64,000 nt of DNA from Paenibacillus urinalis (lineage in GTDB: Bacteria > Bacillota > Bacilli > Paenibacillales > Paenibacillaceae): the NCBI RefSeq assembly GCF_028747985.1, contig NZ_CP118108.1:2671501-2735500 (forward strand), read 5' to 3'. A program made the translations under genes and the position numbers. The notes below the pieces were generated by a model that worked only from the letters and a program-made list of their open reading frames with translations, was not told the origin of the DNA and searched no databases. This document shows positions 43,921 through 51,872 of this stretch, one piece after another (within the stretch, counting starts at the first letter, position 1; the number at the start of each line of letters is the position of its first letter).

Positions 43921-45289
43921 CAACAATAATGTCCTGCCGGCTGCCGGGCTCACTCTATTTGCGATCACCTGGCCGATCTTTATCGAGTCAGCCCTGCAGA
44001 TGCTGCTCCGTACATCCGATACCTTCATGCTGAGCAGAGTTTCTGATGATGCAGTAGCAGCCGTTGGCGTGGCGAATCAGATTATCATGTTTGCTGTGCT
44101 CATGTTTAATTTTGTAGCACTCGGCTCTGCAGTTGTGATCTCGCAGTATTTGGGTGCCGGCAAAAAGTCAGAGATCGGCAGACTCGCAGGATCTTCGCTT
44201 GCGCTCAATTTTCTATTTGGCATCGTCGTCAGCATCGCTGTAATTGTGTTTAGTGGTCCGTTACTCCGCTTGTTTAATCTGGATCCGGTCTTGTTTGAGC
44301 AGGCACAGAGTTACTTAATGATTGCTGGAGGAGGTCTGGTTATACAGGCTCTTCTCAGTGCAGCAACAGCGATGATCCAGTCCCATGGCTTAACCCGACA
44401 AACGATGGTCGTTTCGATCTTCATGAATATTTTAAATATATGCGGTAATTACCTAGTCATCTTTGGACCTTTTGGCTTTCCTAAGCTGGGCATTGTCGGA
44501 GTAGCAATTAGCACAATTATTGCGCAATGTGCCGGCCTTATTATTAATCTAATTCTGCTTCGGAGAACGGCGGAAGTTCGTATACAATGGACGGATTTGC
44601 TGCATTGGCGCAGAGATCATATTGAGAAGGTGCTGCGTGTTGGAGTTCCCTCTTCTGCGGTGTCCTTGTCATATTCCACCAATCAGTTTGTGACAACAGC
44701 TTTTATTTCAATGCTGGGTGCAAGTGCGCTGACCACGAAGATTTACACTCAAAACATTATGTTTTTTGTGATGATTCTGGCCGTTTCATTGGGCAGAGGG
44801 GGTCAGATCATTGTGGGTCAGCTCGTTGGAGCTGGGAAACACGAAGCCACTTACAGCACCGTACTGCGTAATTTGATTCGAAGTCAGTTCATCACCTTAG
44901 GTGCCGTATCTGTCCTTGTCTTATTTCGGGAACCGCTGATTCAGCTGTTCACAACAGATCCAGATATAATTGCCATGGGAGCTTCCCTGTTGCTGCTCAG
45001 TTTTCTGCTGGAGCCTGGCCGTAATTTCAATGTTATATTAGAGCGTGCCCTGCAAGCCACAGGAGATGCCAAGGCAGCCATGCTGGTATCTATTCTGGTC
45101 ACCTGGTGCTTCAGTGTCCCGCTCACCTATATACTAGGAATCCATTTAGGTTACGGACTGTATGGAATTTGGGCGGCATTTATCGCCGATGAATGGCTGA
45201 GAGGCATTCTGCTGTTGATTCGCTGGAAGAGCAAGGCTTGGCAGCAAAAAGCACTGGTTCAAGCGGAACGTAATAGTGAAGCACTGTAA
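43910..45289 (+). CDS. MATE-family exporter
   Basis: A 459-residue protein with 12 helices of the multidrug and toxin extrusion family: FAITWPIFIESALQMLLRTSDTFMLSRVSDDAVAAVGVANQ, MIQSHGLTRQT and LGRGGQIIVGQLVGAGK are typical. Na+- or H+-driven export of organic cations or metabolites is expected. It is translationally coupled to the isomerase gene, which is unusual for a drug pump and suggests a product of sugar or cyclitol metabolism as cargo. Confidence 0.92.
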   Translation: MKSNNNNVLPAAGLTLFAITWPIFIESALQMLLRTSDTFMLSRVSDDAVAAVGVANQIIMFAVLMFNFVALGSAVVISQYLGAGKKSEIGRLAGSSLALNFLFGIVVSIAVIVFSGPLLRLFNLDPVLFEQAQSYLMIAGGGLVIQALLSAATAMIQSHGLTRQTMVVSIFMNILNICGNYLVIFGPFGFPKLGIVGVAISTIIAQCAGLIINLILLRRTAEVRIQWTDLLHWRRDHIEKVLRVGVPSSAVSLSYSTNQFVTTAFISMLGASALTTKIYTQNIMFFVMILAVSLGRGGQIIVGQLVGAGKHEATYSTVLRNLIRSQFITLGAVSVLVLFREPLIQLFTTDPDIIAMGASLLLLSFLLEPGRNFNVILERALQATGDAKAAMLVSILVTWCFSVPLTYILGIHLGYGLYGIWAAFIADEWLRGILLLIRWKSKAWQQKALVQAERNSEAL

Positions 45290-45343
45290 ATTTACATTTT
45301 TAATGGTAAATGGTGAAATAATATATACGGTATTTCATTTGGA

Positions 45344-45377
45344 AGGAAGAGGAAAGATTTACTCCTCTTCTTTTTTT
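45344..45377 (+). terminator. Intrinsic terminator of the sugar/MATE operon
   Basis: Stem GAAGAGGA (45346-45353) with TCCTCTTC (45363-45370), then seven T. Confidence 0.88.
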
Positions 45378-45405
45378 AATTGATGCGACGACTCTCTAAA
45401 ATCGT

Positions 45406-45434
45406 TTGACAAGCTACCAAATTCGAAGTAGGAT
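45406..45434 (+). promoter_or_regulatory. Promoter of pdxK
   Basis: Perfect TTGACA (45406-45411), 17-base spacer, TAGGAT (45429-45434). Confidence 0.6.
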
Positions 45435-45469
45435 GATTCCAACTGTACATTGTAAAGGAGAACATCATC

Positions 45470-46285
45470 ATGACAATTCCAAAAACATTAACAATAGCGG
45501 GTTCAGATACAAGCGGAGGAGCTGGCATTCAAGCCGATCTCAAAACTTTCCAGGAGCTTGGCGTATACGGTATGACGGTTCTCACGACTGTTGTGGCAAT
45601 GAAGCCTGATACGTGGGATCATCTCGTCTATCCTGTAGATCTTGGCATTGTTGAGGCGCAGCTTCGCACGGTGCTCGACGGGATTGGATTCGACGCAATG
45701 AAGACAGGCATGCTGGGCTCAGTCGAGATTATTGAGCTTGTTGCTTCCGAACTGAAGCGTACCCATCACAAAGGAATCGTAATCGATCCTGTAATGGTGT
45801 GCAAAGGTACGGACGAAGTGCTTCAACCGGAAAATACCGAAGCGATGCTGAAATATCTTATCCCGGGAGCTGACCTGGTCACTCCTAACTTATTTGAAGC
45901 TTCCCAGCTGGCGAAGACGGGGCCGATTCGTTCTCATGAGCAGATGCAGCAGGCAGCTGCTATTATTCATGAGCATGGAGCGAAGAATGTCCTGATCAAA
46001 GACCGGGGTGTCATTGAACCTGGACGAGCAGTAGATCTGTTATACGATGGCAAGAGCTTTGAGTGGCAGGAAGCCGATGTCGTACAAACTAACTATACAC
46101 ATGGTGCGGGATGTACAACTTCTGCAGCGGTTACGGCCGGTATTGCCAAGGGCTTGTCTGTAAAAGATGCAGTTCGTGAAGGGAAGTCCTTCATCACCAA
46201 AGCGATTGCAGGCGGTTTCCCGCTGAACCGTTTTGTAGGACCTACACTGCACGCAGCTCACAGACTTCAAGAATCGGTTAAATAG
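45470..46285 (+). CDS. pdxK: Pyridoxine/hydroxymethylpyrimidine kinase (PdxK)
   Basis: A 271-residue ribokinase-fold enzyme: TIAGSDTSGGAGIQADLKTFQELGVYGMTVLT, FDAMKTGMLGS, VIDPVMVCKGTDEVL and YTHGAGCTTSAAV (catalytic GAGC). The match with B. subtilis PdxK (once called ThiD) is close, in length and through the whole chain; it phosphorylates pyridoxal/pyridoxine to salvage vitamin B6. A role in thiamin (HMP kinase) cannot be fully excluded. RBS AAAGGAG, own promoter and terminator. Confidence 0.93.
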   Translation: MTIPKTLTIAGSDTSGGAGIQADLKTFQELGVYGMTVLTTVVAMKPDTWDHLVYPVDLGIVEAQLRTVLDGIGFDAMKTGMLGSVEIIELVASELKRTHHKGIVIDPVMVCKGTDEVLQPENTEAMLKYLIPGADLVTPNLFEASQLAKTGPIRSHEQMQQAAAIIHEHGAKNVLIKDRGVIEPGRAVDLLYDGKSFEWQEADVVQTNYTHGAGCTTSAAVTAGIAKGLSVKDAVREGKSFITKAIAGGFPLNRFVGPTLHAAHRLQESVK

Positions 46286-46299
46286 CATTCAATCGATAG

Positions 46300-46352
46300 A
46301 AGAAGAAGCTTCACATCAGACATCACTGTCTGAAGTGGAGCTTCTCTTTTTA
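46300..46352. terminator. Terminator hairpin between pdxK and glsA
   Basis: Long stem of AGAAGCTTCACATCAGA with TCTGAAGTGGAGCTTCT (a few mismatches), followed by CTTTTTAT; between convergent genes. Confidence 0.85.
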
Positions 46353-46401
46353 TACACCAACCTATCATTCAGAACGATGAAGCCTTATTACGTTGTTTAG
46401 C

Positions 46402-47346
46402 TTAAAACATGCTCCAGTTCATCTGCTTGGATACCATCTCAAGCAAATGGACACCCGCCTGGCTGTTCCCTTTATCGTTCAGTGAAGGACCGATGACGCC
46501 GATTCCGTATCGACCGGGAACAAGTGACAAGATCCCACCGGATACACCGCTTTTGGCAGGTAAGCCGACATCTATCGCGAATTCACCAGACGCATTGTAC
46601 ATGCCGCATGTTGTCATGAATGTCTTCGCTATCTGTACATATCTCTTGGGCAGCAGTCGGGTCCCCGTCAGTGGATCCTCGCCATCTAAGGCCAGAATCA
46701 ATCCCATTCTTGCCAAGTCCGCACACTGAACGAGAATGGAGCAGTGTCTGAAATAGATGTCCAGCACCTCGTCCACGTCTCCGATCAGTACTTGATTCCC
46801 CTTAAGGAAGTAGGCAATTGACCGATTCAGATCGCCGCTCTCCAGCTCTGAATTGAAAACATCGATATCATAAGCAAGATTGTCTTTTCCAGTTAGGCTA
46901 TGGAATAAATTTAAAATTCGCTGCGATTTCTCCTCCATGTTTTTGCCATGAATCAGAGAAGTAACTGTAATCGCACCTGCATTAATAAACGGATTGAAGG
47001 GAATCCCTGGGCGTACAAGCTCGAGCTTCAGCATGGAATTAAAATTATCACCTGTAGGTTCCATACCAACTCGCTTAAACACTTCATCTTCGCCATTATC
47101 CATGAGTGCGAGAATGAGTGTAAATACTTTTGAGATGCTCTGCATCGTAAACACTTGGGAACAATCTCCAGCGGATACGGATTGGCCGTCAGGTGCAAGG
47201 ATGGTGATGCCAAGTGCATCCTGTGGAGCTTTGGAGAGCTCGGGAATATATGAGGCAACCTTTCCGCTTGAAGCGTGGGGGATGCTGGTCTCTACCCAGC
47301 TCGGCAATGACTGCAGCAGGGTATCAAGTTCTTTTGTATTGGACAT
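46402..47346 (-). CDS. glsA: Glutaminase GlsA
   Basis: A 314-residue serine-dependent glutaminase of the beta-lactamase-like fold. Visible: TMQSISKVFTLILAL (catalytic SxxK), FNPFINAGAITVTSLI, Y-x-x-E-type residues and LPAKSGVSGGILSLVPGRYGIGV near the end. It converts glutamine to glutamate and ammonia. RBS GGAGAG before ATG. A perfect 14-bp-armed inverted repeat lies 44-88 bases upstream, a possible regulatory site. Confidence 0.95.
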   Translation of the reverse strand: MSNTKELDTLLQSLPSWVETSIPHASSGKVASYIPELSKAPQDALGITILAPDGQSVSAGDCSQVFTMQSISKVFTLILALMDNGEDEVFKRVGMEPTGDNFNSMLKLELVRPGIPFNPFINAGAITVTSLIHGKNMEEKSQRILNLFHSLTGKDNLAYDIDVFNSELESGDLNRSIAYFLKGNQVLIGDVDEVLDIYFRHCSILVQCADLARMGLILALDGEDPLTGTRLLPKRYVQIAKTFMTTCGMYNASGEFAIDVGLPAKSGVSGGILSLVPGRYGIGVIGPSLNDKGNSQAGVHLLEMVSKQMNWSMF

Positions 47347-47389
47347 TCAATTTCTCTCCTTTACACGGCGATCCATAACTTTTTCTGTC

Positions 47390-47434
47390 GACGGATTGTA
47401 ATATGAAGTGCGACACATTCTATTACAATCCGTC
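47390..47434 (-). repeat. Inverted repeat upstream of glsA
   Basis: Arms 47390-47403 (GACGGATTGTAATA) and 47421-47434 are perfect complements over 14 bases with a 17-base loop. No T-run follows on the minus strand, so it is not a terminator; it may be an operator or leader hairpin. It does not fit the GlnR/TnrA consensus. Confidence 0.6.
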
Positions 47435-47546
47435 TATCTAAATTTCTTAATAGTTCAGTTTACCTTATTTGGAGTTCAGGGGGAATAAAACATTAGACGG
47501 GAGATTGAATATTTACTGAATGTAGTATTACCTTGAATAGAGAATT

Positions 47547-47572
47547 TACCAATATAATGTATATTATTGGTA
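47547..47572 (+). promoter_or_regulatory. Operator-like inverted repeat over the DinB promoter
   Basis: Arms TACCAATA (47547-47554) and TATTGGTA (47565-47572) overlap a TATAAT -10 (47553-47558) with a TACCTT -35 18 bases earlier. Such placement suits a repressor of the MarR/TetR kind. Confidence 0.5.
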
Positions 47573-47595
47573 CAAATAGAAAAGGAGGAGATGCA

Positions 47596-48060
47596 ATGAA
47601 CAGCAGACATGAGGTATTATTTGAACAGTTGAATACATATCGGTTGGAGCTGCTACATCTTGTGCAGGACCTTACCGAAGAAGAAGCAGAGATGATTCCG
47701 AAGGGCTTCAATAACAATATGAGATGGAATCTGGGGCATATTATTCTTGATCAGTATTTATGGATACGTATACTTACTAAGGAAGAGCTGTTGGTATCAA
47801 ATGCATTTAATCAGTGGTTCGGTTATGGAACAAGCCCGGCCCAGTTCACTGCAGATACCCCATCCTTGCCTGAGCTGGTCGCTCTATTGAAGGAACAACC
47901 TGGTGTGATCAGGGAGACATACAAGGATCGAATGGAAGAAGAGTTTGCTCCTACAGAGATGGGAATGCACACCATTGAGCAAGTGCTCATCCGAACTATT
48001 TTTCATGAAGGACTACATCTGGGTGCGATTATAGCATTAAAGAGACAGATCAGAAAATAA
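47596..48060 (+). CDS. DinB-superfamily protein
   Basis: A 154-residue four-helix-bundle protein of the DinB/YfiT fold: NMRWNLGHIILDQYLW carries the first metal His and TIFHEGLHLGAI the other two (HxxxH). Such proteins bind a metal and often act as thiol-dependent transferases (bacillithiol or similar); reaction unknown. Start ATG 47596 lies 8 bases after AAAGGAGG; an upstream in-frame ATG at 47557 is inside the operator. It is not preceded by a LexA box. Confidence 0.85.
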   Translation: MNSRHEVLFEQLNTYRLELLHLVQDLTEEEAEMIPKGFNNNMRWNLGHIILDQYLWIRILTKEELLVSNAFNQWFGYGTSPAQFTADTPSLPELVALLKEQPGVIRETYKDRMEEEFAPTEMGMHTIEQVLIRTIFHEGLHLGAIIALKRQIRK

Positions 48061-48078
48061 ATAATACATGTCGGTTGT

Positions 48079-48107
48079 TTGACAAATGCTTTCGTGTAAT
48101 GTATCAA
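48079..48107 (+). promoter_or_regulatory. Promoter of the HAD gene
   Basis: TTGACA (48079-48084), 17-base spacer, TATCAA (48102-48107). Confidence 0.6.
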
Positions 48108-48158
48108 TAAAATGAAAATAAGAAATGATTAAGATTTCAGCCCATAGCAGGAGGATCT

Positions 48159-48719
48159 ATGACGAAGCCCGTAATAGCAGTAGACATGGACGATACGATA
48201 TGTCATTTCATCAGAAGAGCAATATTTCATAACAACAATGATTTTCCGACACATCCATTACGTTATGAAGACATGATCGACTGGAACACGGATCACCTGC
48301 GACATCCAGACAGTACTCATGATGTATTCTTTAACCGGCCGCGAATTTACGAAGAGCTGGAGTTATTTGATGAGCATGTGGTAGCCGAGATGGAGAAGAT
48401 TCATGAAGCATATGATCTGATTATCGTGACGGCGGGGGACCCTTCATCGGCAGCGGAGAAGTGGAAATGGCTGCAGAAGCATATGCCGTTTATTTCCTTA
48501 CAGCAGTTGTTTGTGTGTAAAAGGAAATCTCTGATCGAATATGATCTTCTCATCGATGATGGTATGCATAATCTATTGCCCGCCATAGAGCGAGGGAAGA
48601 AGGTTCTCTGTATCCCTCATCCATGGAATCTAAAGGCACTGGAGCAGTACAAAGTACCTGTGATGGAATCATGGGAAGGTGCCAAAAAAAGAATTGATTC
48701 GATCTTCAATATGGAGTAA
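48159..48719 (+). CDS. 5'(3')-deoxyribonucleotidase-like HAD phosphatase
   Basis: A 186-residue HAD protein. Motif I is AVDMDDTICHF (nucleophile Asp and acid Asp), motif II IIVTAGDPSS, and motif IV LLIDDGMHNL. The size and DxDDT start match the NT5C/YfbR-unrelated deoxyribonucleotidase group found in Bacillales (5' nucleotidase, NT5C type). Probably dephosphorylates deoxynucleotides in the cytoplasm. Own promoter and terminator. Confidence 0.87.
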   Translation: MTKPVIAVDMDDTICHFIRRAIFHNNNDFPTHPLRYEDMIDWNTDHLRHPDSTHDVFFNRPRIYEELELFDEHVVAEMEKIHEAYDLIIVTAGDPSSAAEKWKWLQKHMPFISLQQLFVCKRKSLIEYDLLIDDGMHNLLPAIERGKKVLCIPHPWNLKALEQYKVPVMESWEGAKKRIDSIFNME

Positions 48720-48752
48720 TCATGAAACCATTACGATTGAATGATAGTCTTG

Positions 48753-48779
48753 AAAAAGCCTGACGCGTCAGGCTTTTTT
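48753..48779 (+). terminator. Intrinsic terminator after the HAD gene
   Basis: Self-complementary stem AAAAAGCCTGA / TCAGGCTTTTTT around CGCG. Confidence 0.88.
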
Positions 48780-48870
48780 CTATAGGTCACATCTCTGTCG
48801 AAACCAAAGGCTTGACCAAAAGACATATTCCTGAAAATCTAACCACAAAAATATAGATAAATCAATGTCG

Positions 48871-48999
48871 TTACTTATTGGTACTGTGCTGCTTGGACGG
48901 GAGCTTATCGCCAGGCGTGCCTTTGCCATTATTTTTGTTATGGCGTTGTTTCTCGGCATTTTCGTTTAATTTCTTCACATAGTCATGCGTGCTATCCAT
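48871..48999 (-). CDS. DUF4023 small protein (42 residues)
   Basis: A 42-residue minus-strand gene, MDSTHDYVKKLNENAEKQRH then a basic, Asn/Lys-rich stretch and GTPGDKLPSKQHSTNK. This matches the DUF4023 family (M(D/E)STHxFV...GxGTPGxKLPxKQHSTNK), found in spore-forming Bacillales and probably sporulation-related. A strong RBS GAGGAGG lies 9 bases before the ATG at 48999. Single gene. Function not known. Confidence 0.85.
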   Translation of the reverse strand: MDSTHDYVKKLNENAEKQRHNKNNGKGTPGDKLPSKQHSTNK

Positions 49000-49236
49000 G
49001 ATTTATTGCCTCCTCTTTGTTTTGTTCAGATCCTCATCCGTTTACCTTGCTTAATATATCCACGCCAAGCCCAATATATTTCAAGATTCGACACAGTGAT
49101 ATCCATTTTTCTGTCGTTTGAACTTATGAATATTCGACAACTTTAAATCAACTTATTTGACGAATGAATGTATTCACTCGTGTGGAGTCATACGTAATCA
49201 TGTTTTCGACATTTTATCCTTCTCTCTGCTGTTAGC

Positions 49237-49284
49237 TATAGCCACAGGCTATAACCAGGTATAGTTTATTACAGTTACACTATA
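49237..49284 (+). promoter_or_regulatory. MetR/MtaR-like boxes upstream of metE
   Basis: The 341-base gap 49000-49340 holds a 17-base box TATAGCCACAGGCTATA (49237-49253; TATAG-N7-CTATA) and, seven bases on, a looser TATAG-N15-CTATA (49260-49284). As I recall, the streptococcal LysR-type methionine regulators MtaR/MetR bind TATAGTTTSAAACTATA, the same 17-base layout. I see no S-box riboswitch and no T-box here. So metE is probably controlled by a LysR-type activator (inference). Confidence 0.6.
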
Positions 49285-49340
49285 ACCTTTGATCCGTGAT
49301 ATCTTTTGTTTAACAATTTTTCAGATAGGAGTGTTAAGAG

Positions 49341-51632
49341 ATGGTAAAGAGCAGCATATTAGGTTATCCACGAATTGGGGCACAGAGAGAATGGAAAAAA
49401 GCACTAGAGGCTTATTGGGCAGGCAAGCTTGAAGAAGCCGCGTTTCATGAACAATTGCGAGAGATTCGCTTAAGTCATTTAATCAAACAAAAAGAACAAG
49501 GAATCGACCTGATTCCTGTCGGTGACTTCAGCTATTACGATCAAGTGCTGGATACGGCTGCAATGTTCGGTATCGTTCCACAGCGCTTTACATATGATGG
49601 CGGCACGGTTCCCCTCTCTGTGTATTACGGGATTGCTCGCGGAACGAAAGAGGCAACTGCAAGTGAAATGACAAAATGGTTCAATACGAATTATCACTAT
49701 ATCGTTCCGGAATTGGACGGAGCAGCTCCAGCACTTACAGAAAATAAACCTCTCATTGCTTACAAAGAAGCGAAGGAAGCTCTCGGCATTGAAGGCAAAC
49801 CGGTCATTATTGGACCGCTTACCTTCCTGAAGCTGTCCAAAGGATACAAGGAAGGAGAGCTGGATCAATGGATCGAGCAGCTGCTCCCGCTATATAGTCA
49901 AATCCTTCAGGAATTGTCGAATGAGGGTGTGGAATGGGTGCAGGTTGATGAACCTATCCTAGTAACGAAGCTGGATTCACAGGATATTCAGCGGCTGCAG
50001 AAGATCTACAGCACTTTTGCAGCTGCAGCGCCTAAGCTGAGAATTATGCTTCAAACCTATTTTGAATCCGTTGAGAACTATGGGGATATCATTCAGCTGC
50101 CGGTTCAAGGGATTGGACTTGATCTTGTTCATGGATATTCAGGCAATGTAAAGTCGCTTGAGAAATACGGATTCCCTCAGGACAAAGTACTTGGAGCTGG
50201 CATTATCGACGGCCGCGGGATTTGGAAAGCCGCTTTGCGTGACAAGCTCGCACAGCTGCAAGAAATCAGCAAATGGGTATCTGAGGATCGTCTCATTATC
50301 CAATCTTCCTGCAGCCTGCTTCATGTACCAGTATCACTAGCAAGTGAAATAGCTCTCGCTCCCGAACTGAAAGGCGCATTAGCCTTCGCTGATGAGAAGC
50401 TGATTGAGCTGGTTCTTCTAACCAAGGGGATCAATCAAGGGAGCGAGGCAATCCAAGCAGAGCTTGACGATTGTGATGTGGCTCTCAGTGCGCTGGAACA
50501 GTCACCAGATCGCAAGCGTAACGATATTCGTGAGCAGGTCGCTGCCATTAGCTCCGTCAATCCAGAGAGAAGTCAGCCATTCTCGAAACGTCACCTGCTT
50601 CAACAGGATAAATGGAATTTACCGCTGCTTCCGACAACGACGATTGGCAGCTTCCCGCAATCGGCTGATGTACGAAAAGCGCGCAGACTCTGGCGTAAGG
50701 GCGAGTGGAGCGACAGCAAATATGAAGGCTTCATCGAGGAGCAGATCGATACATGGATCCATCTGCAAGAAGAGATTGGACTGGACGTGCTTGTTCACGG
50801 TGAGTTTGAACGGACAGACATGGTTGAATTTTTCGGTGAGAAGCTGGGTGGATTCGCCTTCACTCAGAACGGCTGGGTACAGTCCTACGGCTCTCGCTGC
50901 GTGAAGCCGCCTGTCATCTTCGGAGACATTCGATTTGAAGAACCGATGACGGTAAAAGAAACCAAGTATGCCCAATCCAAAACATCACGTCCTGTTAAAG
51001 GGATGCTGACGGGTCCGATTACCATCATGAACTGGTCCTTTGTGAGAGATGACATTTCAAGAGAACAGATCGCCTATCAGCTTGCTTACGCACTTAGACA
51101 AGAGGTTGAAGCGCTTGAACTAGCGGGCATTGGAATGATTCAAGTCGATGAGCCTGCAGTACGTGAAGGACTTCCTCTAAAAGAAGAAGAGCAGGCAGAA
51201 TACTTGGCTTGGTCAGTGAAGGCATTCCGTTTGACTACAAGTACGGTGAAGGACTCCACCCAAATTCATACCCATATGTGCTACTGCGAATTCCATGATA
51301 TGATTGATTCGATTGAAGATATGGACGCAGATGTCATTTCGATCGAGACATCACGCAGTCACGGTGAGCTTATTCATAGCTTCGAGGATAATACTTACAA
51401 GCTGGGCATTGGACTTGGTGTCTACGATATTCACAGCCCGCGTGTTCCGAAGGTAGAAGAAATGACCTCTATGATTGACCGTGCTCTGCGCGTGCTGGAC
51501 CCTAAATTATTCTGGATCAATCCCGATTGTGGTTTGAAAACAAGAGGAACCGAAGAAACGGTACAATCACTGAAGCATATGGTGGAAGCAACCAAAGCAG
51601 CTCGTGAAAAATACGAGGTTTCCATTAAGTAA
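49341..51632 (+). CDS. metE: Cobalamin-independent methionine synthase MetE
   Basis: A 763-residue enzyme transferring methyl from 5-methyl-tetrahydropteroyl-triglutamate to homocysteine. N-terminal domain begins SSILGYPRIGAQREWKKALEAYWAG; the catalytic C-terminal half has LPTTTIGSFPQ, VHGEFERTDMVEFFGE, IQVDEPAVREGLPL, and the zinc ligands in HTHMCYCEF and the later NPDCGLKTR. Full-length and intact. RBS AGGAGTG before ATG. Own terminator. Confidence 0.97.
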   Translation: MVKSSILGYPRIGAQREWKKALEAYWAGKLEEAAFHEQLREIRLSHLIKQKEQGIDLIPVGDFSYYDQVLDTAAMFGIVPQRFTYDGGTVPLSVYYGIARGTKEATASEMTKWFNTNYHYIVPELDGAAPALTENKPLIAYKEAKEALGIEGKPVIIGPLTFLKLSKGYKEGELDQWIEQLLPLYSQILQELSNEGVEWVQVDEPILVTKLDSQDIQRLQKIYSTFAAAAPKLRIMLQTYFESVENYGDIIQLPVQGIGLDLVHGYSGNVKSLEKYGFPQDKVLGAGIIDGRGIWKAALRDKLAQLQEISKWVSEDRLIIQSSCSLLHVPVSLASEIALAPELKGALAFADEKLIELVLLTKGINQGSEAIQAELDDCDVALSALEQSPDRKRNDIREQVAAISSVNPERSQPFSKRHLLQQDKWNLPLLPTTTIGSFPQSADVRKARRLWRKGEWSDSKYEGFIEEQIDTWIHLQEEIGLDVLVHGEFERTDMVEFFGEKLGGFAFTQNGWVQSYGSRCVKPPVIFGDIRFEEPMTVKETKYAQSKTSRPVKGMLTGPITIMNWSFVRDDISREQIAYQLAYALRQEVEALELAGIGMIQVDEPAVREGLPLKEEEQAEYLAWSVKAFRLTTSTVKDSTQIHTHMCYCEFHDMIDSIEDMDADVISIETSRSHGELIHSFEDNTYKLGIGLGVYDIHSPRVPKVEEMTSMIDRALRVLDPKLFWINPDCGLKTRGTEETVQSLKHMVEATKAAREKYEVSIK

Positions 51633-51664
51633 AAGAATAAAGGTTATATTTCGTACGCAGCATT

Positions 51665-51694
51665 AAGAACCTGGCATCCAGCCAGGTTCTTTTT
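51665..51694 (+). terminator. Intrinsic terminator of metE
   Basis: Stem AAGAACCTGG / CCAGGTTCTT with a T-run. Confidence 0.9.
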
Positions 51695-51728
51695 TGTATT
51701 ATTGCTTGAAGGATGATAATTTATAATA

Positions 51729-51755
51729 GTAAGTATATATTCTGAAGTTACTTAC
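51729..51755 (+). promoter_or_regulatory. Promoter/operator-like repeat before the isoprenoid-synthase gene
   Basis: Inverted repeat GTAAGTA (51729-51735) / TACTTAC (51749-51755) directly follows a TATAAT (51722-51727). No good -35 is seen. The gap 51633-51872 holds nothing else I can identify. Confidence 0.4.
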
Positions 51756-51872
51756 CTCGGAGAAAAACATTCATTTGTAACCCATCAGCTCGTAATACGT
51801 ATAGGAACAAAGAGAAATGATGATATCTATAATTATTTATATACAATACAGAAACTGAGGTTAGACAACGAA

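Noticed and set aside
49000..49340. S-box (SAM) riboswitch or T-box before metE
   Set aside because: I looked for the conserved S-box blocks, T-box sequence and a terminator in this gap; none is visible. The TATAG/CTATA boxes explain the region better.
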